From: Linyphia triangularis
Lineage: Eukaryota; Arthropoda; Arachnida; Araneae; Linyphiidae
Assembly: GCA_963978545.1 (NCBI GenBank)
Contig: OZ021732.1
Location: 22,669,688 to 22,733,687, forward strand
DNA: 64,000 bases
Reading direction: 5' to 3'
Shown here one piece after another: positions 22,482 to 35,300 of this stretch. The notes under the pieces were generated by a model that saw only the letters and a list, made by a program, of their open reading frames with translations, was not told where the DNA came from and ran no database searches. The position numbers and the translations under genes were made by a program. Within the stretch, counting starts at the first letter, position 1. Each line of letters opens with the position of its first letter.

Positions 22482-25389
22482 TTTACTTTTTATTTTAGTA
22501 AAATAAAGCTCATAAAGATTATTGGGTCGTGTTAAAGGACTTAAATGTGGCAGAAATAGGCAGACGGAATTGGTTACAAAAATGTATACCTTTTGCTGTG
22601 ATGCACACAAATTTAATCTCTGGCGAATAAATAATTTTGTTCAGAATAATTTCTAAATTTTGAATGCTTACAATTTTTCTATTGCTATTTTTCAATTGTG
22701 CTTGCAAAGAATTTGTGGTTTCACTTTCGAGCAGAAATTCATATTTACATATTATTATTATATTTACATATTATTATTTATATTATTAAACTCGTCATAA
22801 GATAACTGTAATTTCACTTATTTTCATAAACTTGCAAATTCCACTGGATATATTCATATAAACATGATTTCATAGGGAACCAAAGTTAATAAAATGTATA
22901 GGAGACGAATGACAACCTTTGCTGCCGATTTATGTTTCAACGTGTTAACCTTACTTTTGGCTTTTGATCCCTTTAACTAAAGTAACTTTTTTCTAATCCC
23001 AAGCTACTCTCAATCTAGAACTGTCACTCCAGTGGCGGAGCGCCAATTTACTGTCAGCAGTGGCCTGAAAATCAACGCAACTGTTTGGAGCAAAAAGCTT
23101 CCCCTTATCATTCCGAATTGTTTTTAAAATGTTTTTATTTATCTCCTGGTACTCTAAACAAATATGTTCTCGGTATACCTTGAAGTGTGTTCCCATTGCA
23201 CTCAAAATTCAAGAGTGCCAGTGTATTTATGGATAATGTAACCCGTTTGCTGAACCCCTTTCGTTCCAGATAACACCTACGATTTGTAAAATGAGTCCTT
23301 GGCCATATTTCTTCTTGGAAGACTTTTTTTATACAGTTCAACTACTTAAATTTTAAATTAATAGCGTATGTTTTATAGAAAAAAGCTGAATTATTCAAAA
23401 TTGAGATTTTATGTCTTGAATGAGTAACTAAATGTAACAAGCCAAATCAATATCTTGAAAAAGTCGCTTGGTTTTGGCTAAATTAATTTATTGAAATTGA
23501 ATGAGGATAAACTATTTCACAAAAGCACTAAAGGAATAACTGTGATAAGTGCATCAGTATAAACTAGTTTATACAGCAGTACTTAAGTTAAACTATCGAA
23601 AATGCAACAGGGCAAACTAGTTTATATACAAGCACTATCGAAAATGTATCACGGAAAACAAAGCACTTAGGATATAAATTACAGATAGTGCATCAGGATA
23701 AACTAGTTGATACAGAAGCACTTTGGTTAAACTATTGAAACTTAGAGTAAACGAGAAATGGGATACCTAACACTAACAAGACTTTGAAAAAACGATAATT
23801 TAAGAGTAGGCCAGAGAAGAAAAATATTTAAGACAAAATAAAATATATTTCGTTTTGTATCAACAAATGGGACTTCACATCAAAGTATCAATCATTAGCA
23901 ATTCGCAGCCTATTTGAATTAAAATACACAATTGCTCACAGATATTTACAGCACCATCCGTTTATAAAACACTTATTCTTGGTAGACACATTTTTCTCTT
24001 TCTGTGAAGCCCGCATCATCCTGCTTTCAAACGTTCGTGATTTACCGAATTTTTAAATGCTCTATTACTTTTGAATCGCTCTGTGCCCCATTGTGTTGCA
24101 TGGACCGGCATGTATAATGGTACCGGCATGTATTCTTTACGCTCCATTACTACTCTCAAAACATTAAAGTTTTTCAAAAAAAATATATTAAAACTGCAGT
24201 CCCCCAAAAGAATAACTAACAAAAATTTCTTTTGCGCGTAAATTATAAAGGAGACATTAACCTTTGAAGTGAAAACCCCAGAAGCCTCATTAAGCGATGG
24301 AATATATAATGCCATCTGGAGATTTGCCACGCATAGAGCGAAAGTGTCACAACGCAGATAGTGTTTATTTGGAAATTCACATGATTTCTCAGAACTCATA
24401 AATTCTCCAAAACTACATCAAGCTGTGCCTTTAATTTTAAAAGACCTCCGGGAAGGCAAAATCGCACCCAAAAGATTTTGATCTAATTATCTTCCGGTTC
24501 AGAGTCCTTGGAGAGGTCCCAGAGAGCACTTGGAGAGGAAAATCTCCAAAATAACAAACCTACTCTTATACCATATTTATATATCCACCATCTCTTTTCA
24601 CTATACCATTTTAAAAATGAATGTAGCAACTAAATATTAAAAATATATGAATTCCCCCCCCCCCCCCATTCCCTTCAGAATCCTCAACATCTAAACAATA
24701 TAAGAAAGGGAACAGGGTATGGAAATAGACGAAAATAACATCTTCAGACTTCAAACGTTACTTTGCGACACAAAGGTTATTTTTAGAGTTCGGCATTTCT
24801 TAAAAGTGATGAGACATACTAATTTGTTCTTTTACTTGATCCGATTACTGAAAAACACGCGAGACTTCTTTAACGAATATGCCTGTTGCACGTAGAAAAT
24901 AAATTAATTATCTAATAAGAGAGGTTGAATGTAATTTCGTCAAACATGAGGCAAACTAAATTAGTTATGCAAATGAATCCAAGCACATATTCATAGACTT
25001 TTTCAACTTGTCTTTTTTGACCAAATGTTAGTACTTTTTCATGCCTCTGATATACTATCGTAGAGATAACGCGGTAAAATTGTAAGAGAACTATATGTTA
25101 TAAAATGGTTCTTTTAATAATTATTTTATAGTTATTAAAATAATTTTAATAATAATTAATATTTTTTTTATTATTTTATAATTATTAGATCATTTTAGTT
25201 AGAAAAATTTTACTTATATATAAGTAAACGATTTTATTAAGAAAAATTTAATATTTTTAAACTTAAAAATCACTGCACCAAAACGTTACTTATTAAAGTT
25301 TTAGAAAAACTCGTATCACCATGTTAATTATTAATTCATATTAATTTTAATTTGTGTATAATGTGTTATACTTTTTAAGGAAAAAGCTT
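22482..25389. other. non-coding stretch with dispersed repeat pieces
   Basis: No supported gene. A 23-bp sequence at 22542-22566 (TTAAATGTGGCAGAAATAGG and on) recurs inverted near 40998-41022. A C run lies at about 24654-24667. Frames of 60-127 codons on the - strand (for example 24016-24399) lack recognisable domains. Confidence 0.5.
23520..23745 (+). repeat. degenerate tandem repeat, unit about 60-80 bp
   Basis: Three to four diverged units share AGTGCATCAGTATAAACTAG and TTTATACAGCAGTACTTAAG followed by TTAAACTATCGAAAATG-type text. Confidence 0.55.
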
Positions 25390-25393
25390 TATT

Positions 25394-25651
25394 TGTTGGG
25401 AATTACGAATAAGTGTTCTGCTGCCTGCGCGCACGCGTGGGAAGAAGATAAAAACCCTTCCCCTCCCATGTAACTCTCTCTCTCTGTATACGTAATTAAA
25501 ATAGATCGGACGCGCGTCTAGGCGCTCCGTTCTTTACGGTGTTACCCAATAATAAATATATGTTTCATTTTTAAGACTGTGGTACCATTGAACCCATACG
25601 ACACACAACATCATCCTGGATTATTTACGAATTTATTTACGATTAAGAACA
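25394..25651 (+). repeat. 5' LTR of the BEL/Pao element
   Basis: Begins TGTTGGGAATTACG and ends AAGAACA. It differs from the 3' LTR at four sites: two in the GCGCACGCG region, one in GGACGCGCGTC, and one in GAACCCATACG. A GATAAAAACC stretch (possible TATA-like region), a (TC)n tract and AATAAA are present, fitting U3-R-U5. Confidence 0.97.
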
Positions 25652-25675
25652 TTTGGCATCCCTGCCGGGATGACG
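25652..25675 (+). other. putative primer-binding site
   Basis: Directly after the 5' LTR, after two T residues, starts TGGCATCCCTGCCGGGAT. TGG at this place is expected for pairing with a tRNA 3' CCA end. The tRNA was not identified. The site contains a near-palindrome (ATCCC...GGGAT). Confidence 0.6.
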
Positions 25676-25892
25676 TTAGTACGTTTACTACGAGTATAGG
25701 TACCTGGTACGAATTGGGTAGACAAAGACTATTACGAAAATATTTTTCGCACTTACGAACTGTTGTTTACGAATTTATGAATTACGAATATTTGTGTGCG
25801 TAGAAGTAGATTGCATAACCGGTTGACAATAACGTGTTACGAATTACGTGTCGGTGATACGGTTAATTGGATTGAATTACGCTGTGATCATC

Positions 25893-27221
25893 ATGTCTCA
25901 TGAAAATCTGAAGCAGAGAATGACGCAGAGAAGAGCGGCGAGTAGAGGATCTTTTACTCGTGCGCTGACCAAGTTTGATGGCCTTTTAGTGACCGAACCA
26001 CCGGATCTAGTGCAACTGGAGATTTCCATGGACGTGCTACTGGAAAGAGCTGAATAACTGTGGCTAGCAGATGAAGCGGTTTTAGCAGAGATGCAGACCA
26101 CTGGAGTGGATCAAGTGCAATTCGAGACGGAGTACGATGCCATAAAGGAGTACCGAGAAAAGCTGTCTACGGCCAGAACAAAACTACGGTTACTTCTCCA
26201 GCAAGTTAACCAGCCAGCCACCTCGTCCACGACCAGCGAATGCCCTTCTAATGGTCCCAGCAGACCACCCCCTACGTCTCATCTACAACGGCTACCGGAG
26301 TTCGAGATAACTAAGTTTGATGGCGACCCCAGGAAGTGGATCACATTCTGGGCGCAATTTAAAAAAATCCATGACAATCCGCAGATTGATCACGTATACA
26401 AGCTGCAACTTCTTCTACAATCTACAAAAGAGCACTTCAAACCGCGAGAAATCGTTTCCAGTTTCCCTGGGAGTGGAGAGAATTATGAACATGCAGTTAC
26501 TTATTTAAAAGAAAGGTTCGAGCAAGACAAAGTTTTGATTCAGGTGTTCATACGAGATATTCTGGAGCTTGTGATGAATAAGACAACTAATACAGATATT
26601 TCTACTTTATACGATAAATTGCAAACTCAGTTACGAGCACTGGAAGCTTTAAATGTAACAAAAAATAATTATGCAGATTTTTTGTACCCTTTAGTGGAAT
26701 CCGCTCTCCCTAGTGAAGTGATAAGAGCCTGGGAACGTAACAGAGGTAAGGTTGATGTTAATACTGGTAAATCTGATCTTGATCTATTGATGGATTTCTT
26801 AAAAATTGAAGTAGAAAGTGAGACTAGAATACAAATGGCCAGATCTTTTAACACTCCATATACTGCCCCCTACAATAATTCTAATAAAAATAATTATGTA
26901 AATTATAAGAAACAAAATAATAGAAATGTTGATAACTCCCGTAATAAAAATAATCCTGTAGCTCATGAGTTATTAAGTACGTCAGGAAAAAATAATGTGT
27001 ATGATTCTAATGCTTATAGATATAAAAAAAACTGAATGCATTTTTGTGAAAAGTCGCATGCTTCAGAGAATTGTGACACAGTTTCTGCCATGTCTTTGGT
27101 AGAGAAAAAGAATATTGTAAAGAAAAAAAATGCCTGTTTTGTTTGTTTGAAATTATCTCATTATTCGGATAAATGTTTTTCTTAGCATAAATGCATTATT
27201 TGTAAAAAAAGACACTTTGTA
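25893..27221 (+). pseudogene. gag: BEL/Pao Gag, broken by three in-frame stops
   Basis: Capsid/nucleocapsid polyprotein region of the retrotransposon, which would package the element RNA. The likely start is the ATG at 25893 (MSHENLKQ). An N-terminal Gag region is followed by LPEFEITKFDGDPRKW and a helical region, typical of the Pao-type Gag (DUF1759-like) family. Cys-His zinc knuckles follow at about 27036-27240: one with its first Cys out of frame, one reading CFVCLKLSHYSDKC, and one reading CIICKKRHFVVLC. Stops interrupt the frame at 26055 (TAA), 27033 (TGA) and 27183 (TAG). Around the second stop, a run of 8 A (27024-27031) and a run of 5 T (27041-27045) look like opposite one-base length changes. 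All parts remain in the same phase as Pol. Confidence 0.88.
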
Positions 27222-29279
27222 GTGTTATGCCCAGATTTGCCCGTGAAAGAAACGGAAAATCTTACGCTGGAACCAGATCGTTCTACAATTACTACGTTAA
27301 ATAAGGAAACACAATTCTCTGATGTATTGTTACAAACCTTAGTTGTTAGATTACATAATGGTAATGAAGAGATTTTAATACGTGCAATTTTAGATTCCGG
27401 AGCGCAACATTCTTACCTGTGTAATGATGTAATTAAAAGTTTAAATTTTAAATCTAAAAGTCAGATAACATTGCAACAATCTCTGTTTGGAGGTATTGAA
27501 GTACGTGAAAGAATATACGAATCTTTTCATATTGAAATAAGTAATATTGATAGATCTTATCAATGTATTATTTCTGTGTTAAATCAGTCACAGATATGTT
27601 CAAAAATAAATCGCATTTCCTCTTTCAGTATTGCGCAAGAATGCGAAAGATTAAATGTTCCCATTTCAGATTTCGCAATAAACGATGGAGCCAATTCAGA
27701 CATTAAGCTTTTGATTGGCGCCGATTACTTGTCAAAAATACTCACTGGTAAGGTTATAAGTTTAACATCTGGCCCCATCGCAATACACAGTAAACTTGGA
27801 TGGACTTTAATGGGATGTTTTGGAAATATGGGCACCAAGCCGAATATTAATGAGGGCGATCATCAAAATACAGTCATTACTCACGAGAGTGTTATACAAA
27901 CGAATATTGCATCTCATGTAGTGAATCTTTTAACGAAAGATAGTTTGTTGACTGATTTGTGGCGCCTCGATTCTATGGGAATTTGTGATCCCATCTTGGA
28001 GGATGAGATTCAACTTTCTCAGGAAACTGAGAAATATTTTTTACGCAGTTTACGAATTGATAAACAAGGTAGATATGAGGTAGCGTTACCATGGGTTCAT
28101 GATCAGAAACTGTTAGAAACAATTTTTCTCTTGGCAAAAAAAATTGCGATAGCCACCAAAAGAAAATTAATTGCTTCAAATAAAATGAAGTATTACGGTG
28201 ATGTTTTTGAGGAATGGTTATCTCTTGGTATTATTGAACAAGTGACTGATCAACGTTTAGATGCAAATTTAAGTGGGAAACATTATTTACCTCACAGACC
28301 GATTTTTAAGGATAATGCCACTACGAAAGTTAGACCAGTTTTTAATGCGTCTGCGAAAACAATTACCTCTTTGTCACTGAATGATTGTTTAGCTACGGGT
28401 CCAAATTTGATTTCCCAAATTCCTTCTATTCTTAATAGGTTTAGAGAATATAAATGTGCAGTCTCTAGTGATATACAACGAGCTTTTTGTATGATCGGAA
28501 TTCAAGAGAGCGATAGAGATTTTTTACGATTCCTATGGTGGGAGAAAGACAATTTTGACCAACTGGTAACATATCGGCATAAACGTGTAGCGTTCGGTTT
28601 AACCTCCAGTCCATATCTATTGGCAGCCACTTTACGCTATCATTTGAATACGGTTGCCGATGATTTAAGAGAATCGGCTGAAATTTTAAGATCCTCTTTT
28701 TACGTGGATAATTGTTTGACGAGTCTTAACTCTGAAGTGGATATGGATAGATTTATTAAAGAGTCCCAAATAATTATGTCTAAAGGACATTTCAATTTAC
28801 GAGGGTGGCAATCCAATATTCCTCTTAAGGTGTTGGAACAGTCAGCACATGAGGATGAGGTCACTGTTTTAGGTATGTTATGGGATACGGATAAAGATAC
28901 TCTTTCTTGCAAAATTGACCCAGTATCCGAGATACACGAGCAAATTACGAAACGACTTGTATTGTCTAAAGCTCATCAAGTTTTTGATGTAATAGGATTT
29001 ACCGCACCCGTATTATTATTACCAAAAATTATTCTACAAAAAACCTGGGAGTTAAAGCTTAAATGGGATGATGTAATCCCCGAGAAATTAGCTAAAAAAT
29101 TTAAGACATGGCTTGCTCAGTTGCATTTGCTTACAAATATACGGATACCCAGGTGGTTGAATATTGAACCGGGTAATCAATTATTAAGTTGTCACTTATT
29201 TTGCGATGCAAGTCAATTAGCATATGGTTGTTGCATATTTTTGCGCATTGAATTAAATGAACAGGTTAAGGTCAATTAA
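27222..29279 (+). pseudogene. pol: BEL/Pao Pol, first part: protease, reverse transcriptase, start of RNase H
   Basis: The open segment has 685 codons and continues the Gag phase. The retroviral-type aspartic protease has its catalytic motif in ILDSGAQHSYL (Asp codon 27393). Reverse transcriptase follows, with the first catalytic Asp in SSDIQRAF (codon 28470) and the active-site box YVDN at 28701-28712, where YVDD is more usual. RNase H begins with its first catalytic Asp in LFCDASQLAYG just before a TAA at 29277-29279. That stop lies inside RNase H, so the polyprotein would lose part of RNase H and all of integrase. Residues quoted are read directly, and the family assignment is from domain knowledge. 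Confidence 0.93.
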
Positions 29280-31238
29280 TTAAGTGCACATAGTAGAGTT
29301 GCCCCTCTAAAACCAACCACTATTCCTCGTTTGGAACTTTTGGCTTGTTCCATAGGAGCTAGGCTTTTAAATTCGATTTTAAGTGATCTCCATCTTTCAG
29401 AGATAGCAATCCACTGTTGGACTGATTCCTCCACGGCTCTAAGTTGGATTAAACGTAATTTAAATTGGGGAATTTTTGTCCAAAATCGGGTTAAAGAAAT
29501 CCAATCTTTAACTCCTCCTTTGGCATGGAAACATGTTCCTGGAATAGCCAATCCGGAGGATTTAGCATCCAGGGGTTGTTCAGTGGAACAATTAATCGAA
29601 CGGCGTTGGTGGGAGGGACCAGATTGGCTTCTTTTAAGTGAGGAAAATTGGCCTAAGTCAAATGAAAACCCAGATGAATGCTTAGTTAATTCAGAAATGC
29701 GTAAAACAGTTGTTACGAATTTGACCAAATCTGTGGATGATTTAAATTGGTACCATAAATATTTTTCTTCGTATAAAAAGATAGTAAGAATGATTGCATG
29801 GATTTTAAGGTTTTATGAAAAGTCAAAGAAAATTAATAATAACTGTGAGAAATATTTGTCTTTGAATGAAATAGATAGAGGAGAAAAATATTTGTTCAAA
29901 CTCATTCAACAAGAGTCATTCACGGGTTGCTCTGATCCTAAACTAAAAAATCTCAAACCAATGTTAGACGATGATGGATTGTTGAAAGCTAAAACTAATA
30001 TTGTATTTAGAGAGGATACACGGGATTTTAAGTATCCTATTATCTTGCCTTCAGAGCACCCCGTTGTGAAATTGCTGATTATTAGTGTACATAAGAATTA
30101 TATGCATGCAGGCACTTCTATGTTAATGTCAAATTTACGCGAAAAATTTTGGATCTTGAAAGCTCGTAAAACAATTCGTGATTGTATCAGAAAATGTTTT
30201 AAGTGTCAGCATTTTACAAGTGACCGAGGTGAGGCTCAACCTGGAGTTTTACCTGCGGACAGAGTGCGCGATGCAGCAATTTTCGAAATTGTAGGAGTCG
30301 ACTTGGCTGGTCCTCTTTACCTTAAAGGCGGACAAAAGGTATATATTGTTTTATACACCTGTGCAGTATATCGCGCGATTCATCTTGAGTTGGTTACTCT
30401 TTTGTCTACTGAGGCATTCCTGCAATCACTAAGACGTTTCATCGCTCGTCGTGGCCGTCCGAAAATAGTATATTCCGATAACGGTTCAAATTTTTTAGGT
30501 GCTAGTAGAGTTTTGAACGCCATTGATTGGAATCATGTTAGTTCACAAGCCATAGAGCATAAAATTCAATGGAAGTTTAACCCTTCTTCCGCTGCTTGGT
30601 GGGGCGGATGGTGGGATCGACTTGTCCGAATGGTTAAGCAAATATTAAGAAAAATATTGGGACGTGCATCACTTAATTATGAAGAGTTGCTTACTATTTT
30701 GTGTGATTGTGAGCGAGTTATAAACACCAGACCTCTAACTTATGTGTCCGAAGATATTGACACAGTTTCTCCTTTGACGACATCCATGTTTTTGCATGAA
30801 TTAACAACGTCAGGTGTCCCAGACATTGATGAAGTAGATCACGTTCAATTAAGTAAGCGTTCAAAACATCTACAAAAAATACGTGAATTACTCCGATCGA
30901 GATTTCGATCCGAGTATTTAGGACAGTTGTGTCAACAATCTCTTAAAAAACAAATTAAAAACCCAATTTATGTCGGTGATATTGTTTTATTAGAAGATAC
31001 GAACAGAAAACGTATCTATTGGAATTTGGCTCGAGTGTTGCAATTAATGCCAGGTAAAGACGGCCATACGAGGCTTGCTCGAATCAAAACGGAATCTACT
31101 GAACTGTTGAGGCCCGTCCAAAGACTGTATAGACTAGAATTGGACATTCCTATTCATGATAACAATGAACCATTATTTAGTAACAACATTTTGAAAACTA
31201 GAAGTGGCCGAATTTCTAAACCACCCTGTCGTCTGTAA
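29280..31238 (+). pseudogene. pol: BEL/Pao Pol, second part: rest of RNase H, integrase, C-terminal domain
   Basis: Same phase as the upstream segment and separated from it only by the TAA at 29277. RNase H continues with the Glu of LELLACSIGA and the Asp of CWTDSSTALSWIK (29424). The integrase has a His/Cys zinc-binding region (HKNYMHAG and RKCFKCQHF), then the core with the catalytic Asp residues in VGVDLAGPLY and YSDNGSNFLGA. The third acidic site is Asp (codon 30615-30617 in GGWWDRLVR), where BEL integrases normally have Glu. The C-terminal part (VGDIVLLEDTNRKRIYW...RPVQRLYRLE) fits the DUF5641-like domain found in Pao-type elements. It ends with TAA at 31236-31238. Confidence 0.93.
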
Positions 31239-31384
31239 AGTGTATCTGTGTTTCTTATATTAATATCTTAATTGTAGTTAAGAATGTGTTTTTTTTGTAA
31301 ATTCTATATTGGTTTACTGTATTAATATTTGATTTAAGTTTGTATCATGTGTAATTTGTAGTTTTGTATTTGGAAAAAAACTCC

Positions 31385-31397
31385 AAAGGTGGGAGTA
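31385..31397 (+). other. polypurine tract of the BEL/Pao element
   Basis: AAAGGTGGGAGTA immediately precedes the 3' LTR, the position where plus-strand DNA synthesis is primed in LTR elements. Confidence 0.75.
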
Positions 31398-31655
31398 TGT
31401 TGGGAATTACGAATAAGTGTTCTGCTGCCTGAGCGCATGCGTGGGAAGAAGATAAAAACCCTTCCCCTCCCATGTAACTCTCTCTCTCTGTATACGTAAT
31501 TAAAATAGATCGGACGCACGTCTAGGCGCTCCGTTCTTTACGGTGTTACCCAATAATAAATATATGTTTCATTTTTAAGACTGTGGTACCATTGAACACA
31601 TACGACACACAACATCATCCTGGATTATTTACGAATTTATTTACGATTAAGAACA
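31398..31655 (+). repeat. 3' LTR of the BEL/Pao element
   Basis: Same length as the 5' LTR, with four substitutions between them. Ends AAGAACA, followed by the target duplication TATT. An AATAAA occurs in the AATAATAAATATATG stretch, near where the element transcript would be polyadenylated. Confidence 0.97.
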
Positions 31656-31659
31656 TATT

Positions 31660-32039
31660 TATCAATAAAATGAAAATTTTTAGGCACAAAGTTCTCTACT
31701 AAAGAAATATAAGGACCCAAATTTTACAGTGATAAAATATAGATTACTATATTTTTCGATATACTATATACGCAACATTTCATTGCCTTAAAAACACGAA
31801 ATATTACTTGAAATTAATGACTAATATTTCTATTATATGTGATAGTCGTTGTAAAAACTAATTTATCATTAAGTAAAGTAGCTATTGTGAAAGTTATTAT
31901 TTTATAATTTATAATCAGTCTATAAAAATATTTTTTGGTATAAAAGAAACTTAAATGTCTCTAAATAAAATACACAAAAGTTAAATTAATATAAAGCACA
32001 ATATTGTATTTCATTCAGTATAATTTTTAAGTCCCAAGG
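31660..32039. other. AT-rich non-coding stretch
   Basis: Short spacer between the BEL element and the next SINE. No feature recognised. Confidence 0.6.
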
Positions 32040-32051
32040 CAAGTTTTTATT

Positions 32052-32232
32052 GCCGACCGAACGGTATAGTGGTTAGCGTGCTAGCTTCTAGACCGCGAGG
32101 TTGCGGGCTCGAGTCCCGTGTTAGGCATGGGTGTTTGTAAATGTATGTTGGCTTGTCTAATGACGAATGTTTCGGCTCATTATAGCCCTCGTGTTGCTGA
32201 CGGCGCCAGATAATCTGAAAACAACCAACCAA
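32052..32232 (+). mobile_element. tRNA-derived SINE, family A, copy 2
   Basis: Full-length copy with clear A-box (ACGGTATAGTGGTTAGCGTG) and B-box (GCGGGCTCGAGTCCCG) regions. It has the same body and tail as at 11323, ending in repeated AACC units instead of poly(A). The 12-bp duplication CAAGTTTTTATT flanks it (32040-32051 and 32233-32244). The promoter boxes look the best preserved of the copies here. Confidence 0.95.
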
Positions 32233-32244
32233 CAAGTTTTTATT

Positions 32245-32301
32245 CCAAACTCCAACTTGGAAAATTTAATATTTATAATCAAGTTAAAATATTATTACCA
32301 A

Positions 32302-32332
<31 letters not shown>

Positions 32333-35300
32333 CATTTCTTATCTTATTTCTTCATTAGAATTGTTTATACCGTTGCCTCCTAATCAAGTAAACAATTTTA
32401 TATAAAAAAAGATGCTCCAATTCTTCTGGAAGGCAACAATACAAAATCTAGAAGACTTTCTGTGTTTACTAGTTTCTTGAAAATATCACGAAAATTAGAA
32501 GCCATTAAACATGGTTAGTGTCAACAGCTTATTCTCATAATTCATGTAAGATCCAAGCTAGCAAAATAAGCCATCCAAAGAAAACATTTGATTAAACTAA
32601 GTTCTTTGACTCTGCATAATGTCTGTCAGCAAGCGAGTCTAAACTAAGATCCGAGAAAAATCAACAAAGGAAAAACTCTAATAAGTCTCGAGTGAGAAAT
32701 TTCACGAAAAGGAACGAGCACTCTTGCTAATTGAAGACAAAATAAACATTCCTTGCCTCTAAAAACCAAAATAATCTACCTCGTGGTAGTTATTTTTTAC
32801 CGGAATCACCTGTGATGACAAGATGCATCCTCTTGGCAAGGTCGAGTTCAACTTTGGTGTCCTTTCTTTTTTTCTTTTTCTTTTTCTTTTTTCTTTTTTT
32901 TTCAAATAAGATACTCTGCTGAAGACAGGAAATGACTTTTATTCTGTCTAAAAGTTCACACTGATTCTAACTACATTTTTGTTCGAAATCCCGCTCATTT
33001 TCAGTGGTATTTCAAGGACCAGAGAAGTTTTAATCTCAAAATCACGCTGCGTGTTCAAGACATTTTTCTTTTGCAAAACCGCATTCTTACATGCTTTAGT
33101 GTTTTTTAATATTCCCCTGGATATTGCAAATAATTAAAGTACGTGTTGAAGATGGAACCGCAATTTGCCTTATTGTGAGGTAAACCATGTAATTTCGTAT
33201 AATTTTCTCCGTTTTTTGTCCTACCACCGCATTTATTCATAATTTGTTCATGACCTTGAAAAAATCTATAATGCAGAACATGAAATAGGCAATTCTATTT
33301 TCAATTTTAAATGGTATAAGAAAGAGTTCGTGTATGATATATTAGTTGCTTGGTTTACGTTGCAAAGTGTTTAAATTCTAATTACTTTCACTGTGTTTAA
33401 ATTCTAGCTTTTGACGTTTTCGCAAACCAGGCTCGATCCTTTCGTAAAAGTTTCATTGCTACTCAAGAGCAAGCTCGCTTCGCTCGCTAAAAAGTTAATT
33501 GCTAGTTTCAGAGTTCTCGATGTATTTAAAGTTACTTTCTGTAGGGACACTGAGAAACGGTCTTTACTTAAGAGATACTGAAGAGAATATTCAATCCATA
33601 ATCTCCATCACCTATTTTAAATACTTTTTTACAATCAACAAGGCTTATTGAAACTGTCACATATATTAGATCACTTACAAATAATAAATTTATGATGCAG
33701 GTTTAAAAAAGATCTGCACAATTCCTTCCCCCCCCCCACCCTCTCCCTTTTTTTCAAATTCGAAATCAATCTTCTTTTGGTTTTTTTTTTTAAATTCACA
33801 ACACCAGACATACAATGATTGTACTTATAGGCATCGATATATTTATCATAATTGAAACTGTTGTTGTAGGAACTGAAATAAGTGCGTCGAATTAAATGCA
33901 AAAATAAATATCTCTTATATATATATCCTGACTTAAAAGTATTGTAATAAAATTGTTATAAAATATTAAATTTAATACTAAACACTTCATGTGCACAACC
34001 AGATTTATCCCAATATTATTATATTAACTAGTTATTTGTTTTACTTATTTTTATTTATATTTGTGAAAAGAAAAGCAATCAGTTACTAAGCAACAAGTCC
34101 CTTTAAAGTCTTTATACTGTGGCTAAGGAATCTAATTATGATATGCTTTTCTAATTACACCAAACTTCCTTCTTTAGAAAAGAGTTTCTATTCAAGTATG
34201 AGAGGCTCCTCAGCTATGATTAACTTTGCCCCAAACTCACAAAGGCGTTTTCCGTGTAAACTGAAACATGTATAGCTTGGATATTTATGAGAAAAACTTC
34301 TTAATCTAATTATAGTGTGCTATATCCACGCCACCCTTTTCTTTGTTTTTTCTGAAGCCTAATTTGGTAATTTTAGGATCTAATCTCTTTGTAAGGAGTA
34401 CAATCCCATGTCCAAACTTCGCTCACTTTTTTTTTTAAATCTATGTACTGGTCATTAACGTGCATGCAACTTACAAGAAACTTCAATGATTCTAAGACTG
34501 CCCAGGTATGACTTTAGACTACTAGATTCCTTAAAAATATCGAAATACTATTATTATTTTAAGATTCACCCCAGATTCGCCATTAACAACTGACCAAAAT
34601 ATCTTTAACAGGTAGTTTCAGCCTGTCCCTGTCTCATAAACCACACGTTTATTATTTTGATCACAATACTTGTCGAAGCATTAGTTTAAGACTTATGCAT
34701 TTTTATATCAAATATAATAGGACGTACAACAAAATTTGAAGGAAAAATAACTGAGTTGGTTTTTAATACAATTTTTTTTTTTTTTAAATTATAAGCCCAT
34801 TTCCAAAAACTTTAAGAAATTAATAATAAAAAATTATTCCTTAAAACTTATGTTTTTTATGTAAATTGATTGCCAACTTTTGTGTGCAATTGTAATTCGT
34901 TTTGTTTAGATTTCAAGGGGACGCAAACATTGATTTCAAACGGTACAGTTAGAAGTACTTATTTTACAGAGCACATACTATTGTAAAAAAGGAATCCCAA
35001 AGGAGCTATATGAAGTTTTATCCAATTATATATTAAAAAAGAATGATTAATTCAGATAGTTAAAAGGAGTTATATAACTTCCTTCTGACTCCATTGTTCC
35101 AATAATTTTTGGACAACCTTAACCTTAACCAACTTCAACGAAAAAGATTAATATTCCAAACATTTTGTATATTTCAAACATTTGAAGAGGCAATATAACA
35201 GTTTCAGTGAAATCCTAATTAAAGAAAATGTCAACAGATATCTTGCAAGTGCGGTTTTTATATTTTTTATTTAATTATGTGAACTAAATTTAAAATGCGT

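Larger units (their letters stand above)
25394..31655 (+). mobile_element. BEL/Pao LTR retrotransposon, full length, coding frame broken
   Basis: A complete element of 6262 bp: two 258-bp LTRs with TG...CA ends, the 4-bp duplication TATT on both sides (25390-25393, 31656-31659), a putative primer-binding site directly after the 5' LTR (TTTGGCATCCCTGCCGGGAT from 25652), and a purine-rich tract (AAAGGTGGGAGTA) just before the 3' LTR. The domain order gag, zinc knuckles, aspartic protease, reverse transcriptase, RNase H, integrase, C-terminal domain is that of BEL/Pao elements. No envelope gene. LTR divergence of about 4 in 258 points to a young insertion. Confidence 0.97.

Noticed and set aside
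23520..23745. CRISPR-like array
   Set aside because: Repeats are diverged and of unequal spacing in a eukaryotic context. The 31-bp array at 35341 also has no spacers.
24016..24399. 127-codon - strand frame
   Set aside because: Length is notable, but no domain, splice context or known motif was recognised; left as unsupported.
31239..31397. Envelope gene of the BEL element
   Set aside because: Only about 160 bases lie between the end of Pol and the 3' LTR, with no open frame of size.
32047..32235. Frames of about 60-80 codons over 32047-32235 and 50943-51185
   Set aside because: Both are translations of the family A SINE; similar peptides appear because the SINE is repeated.
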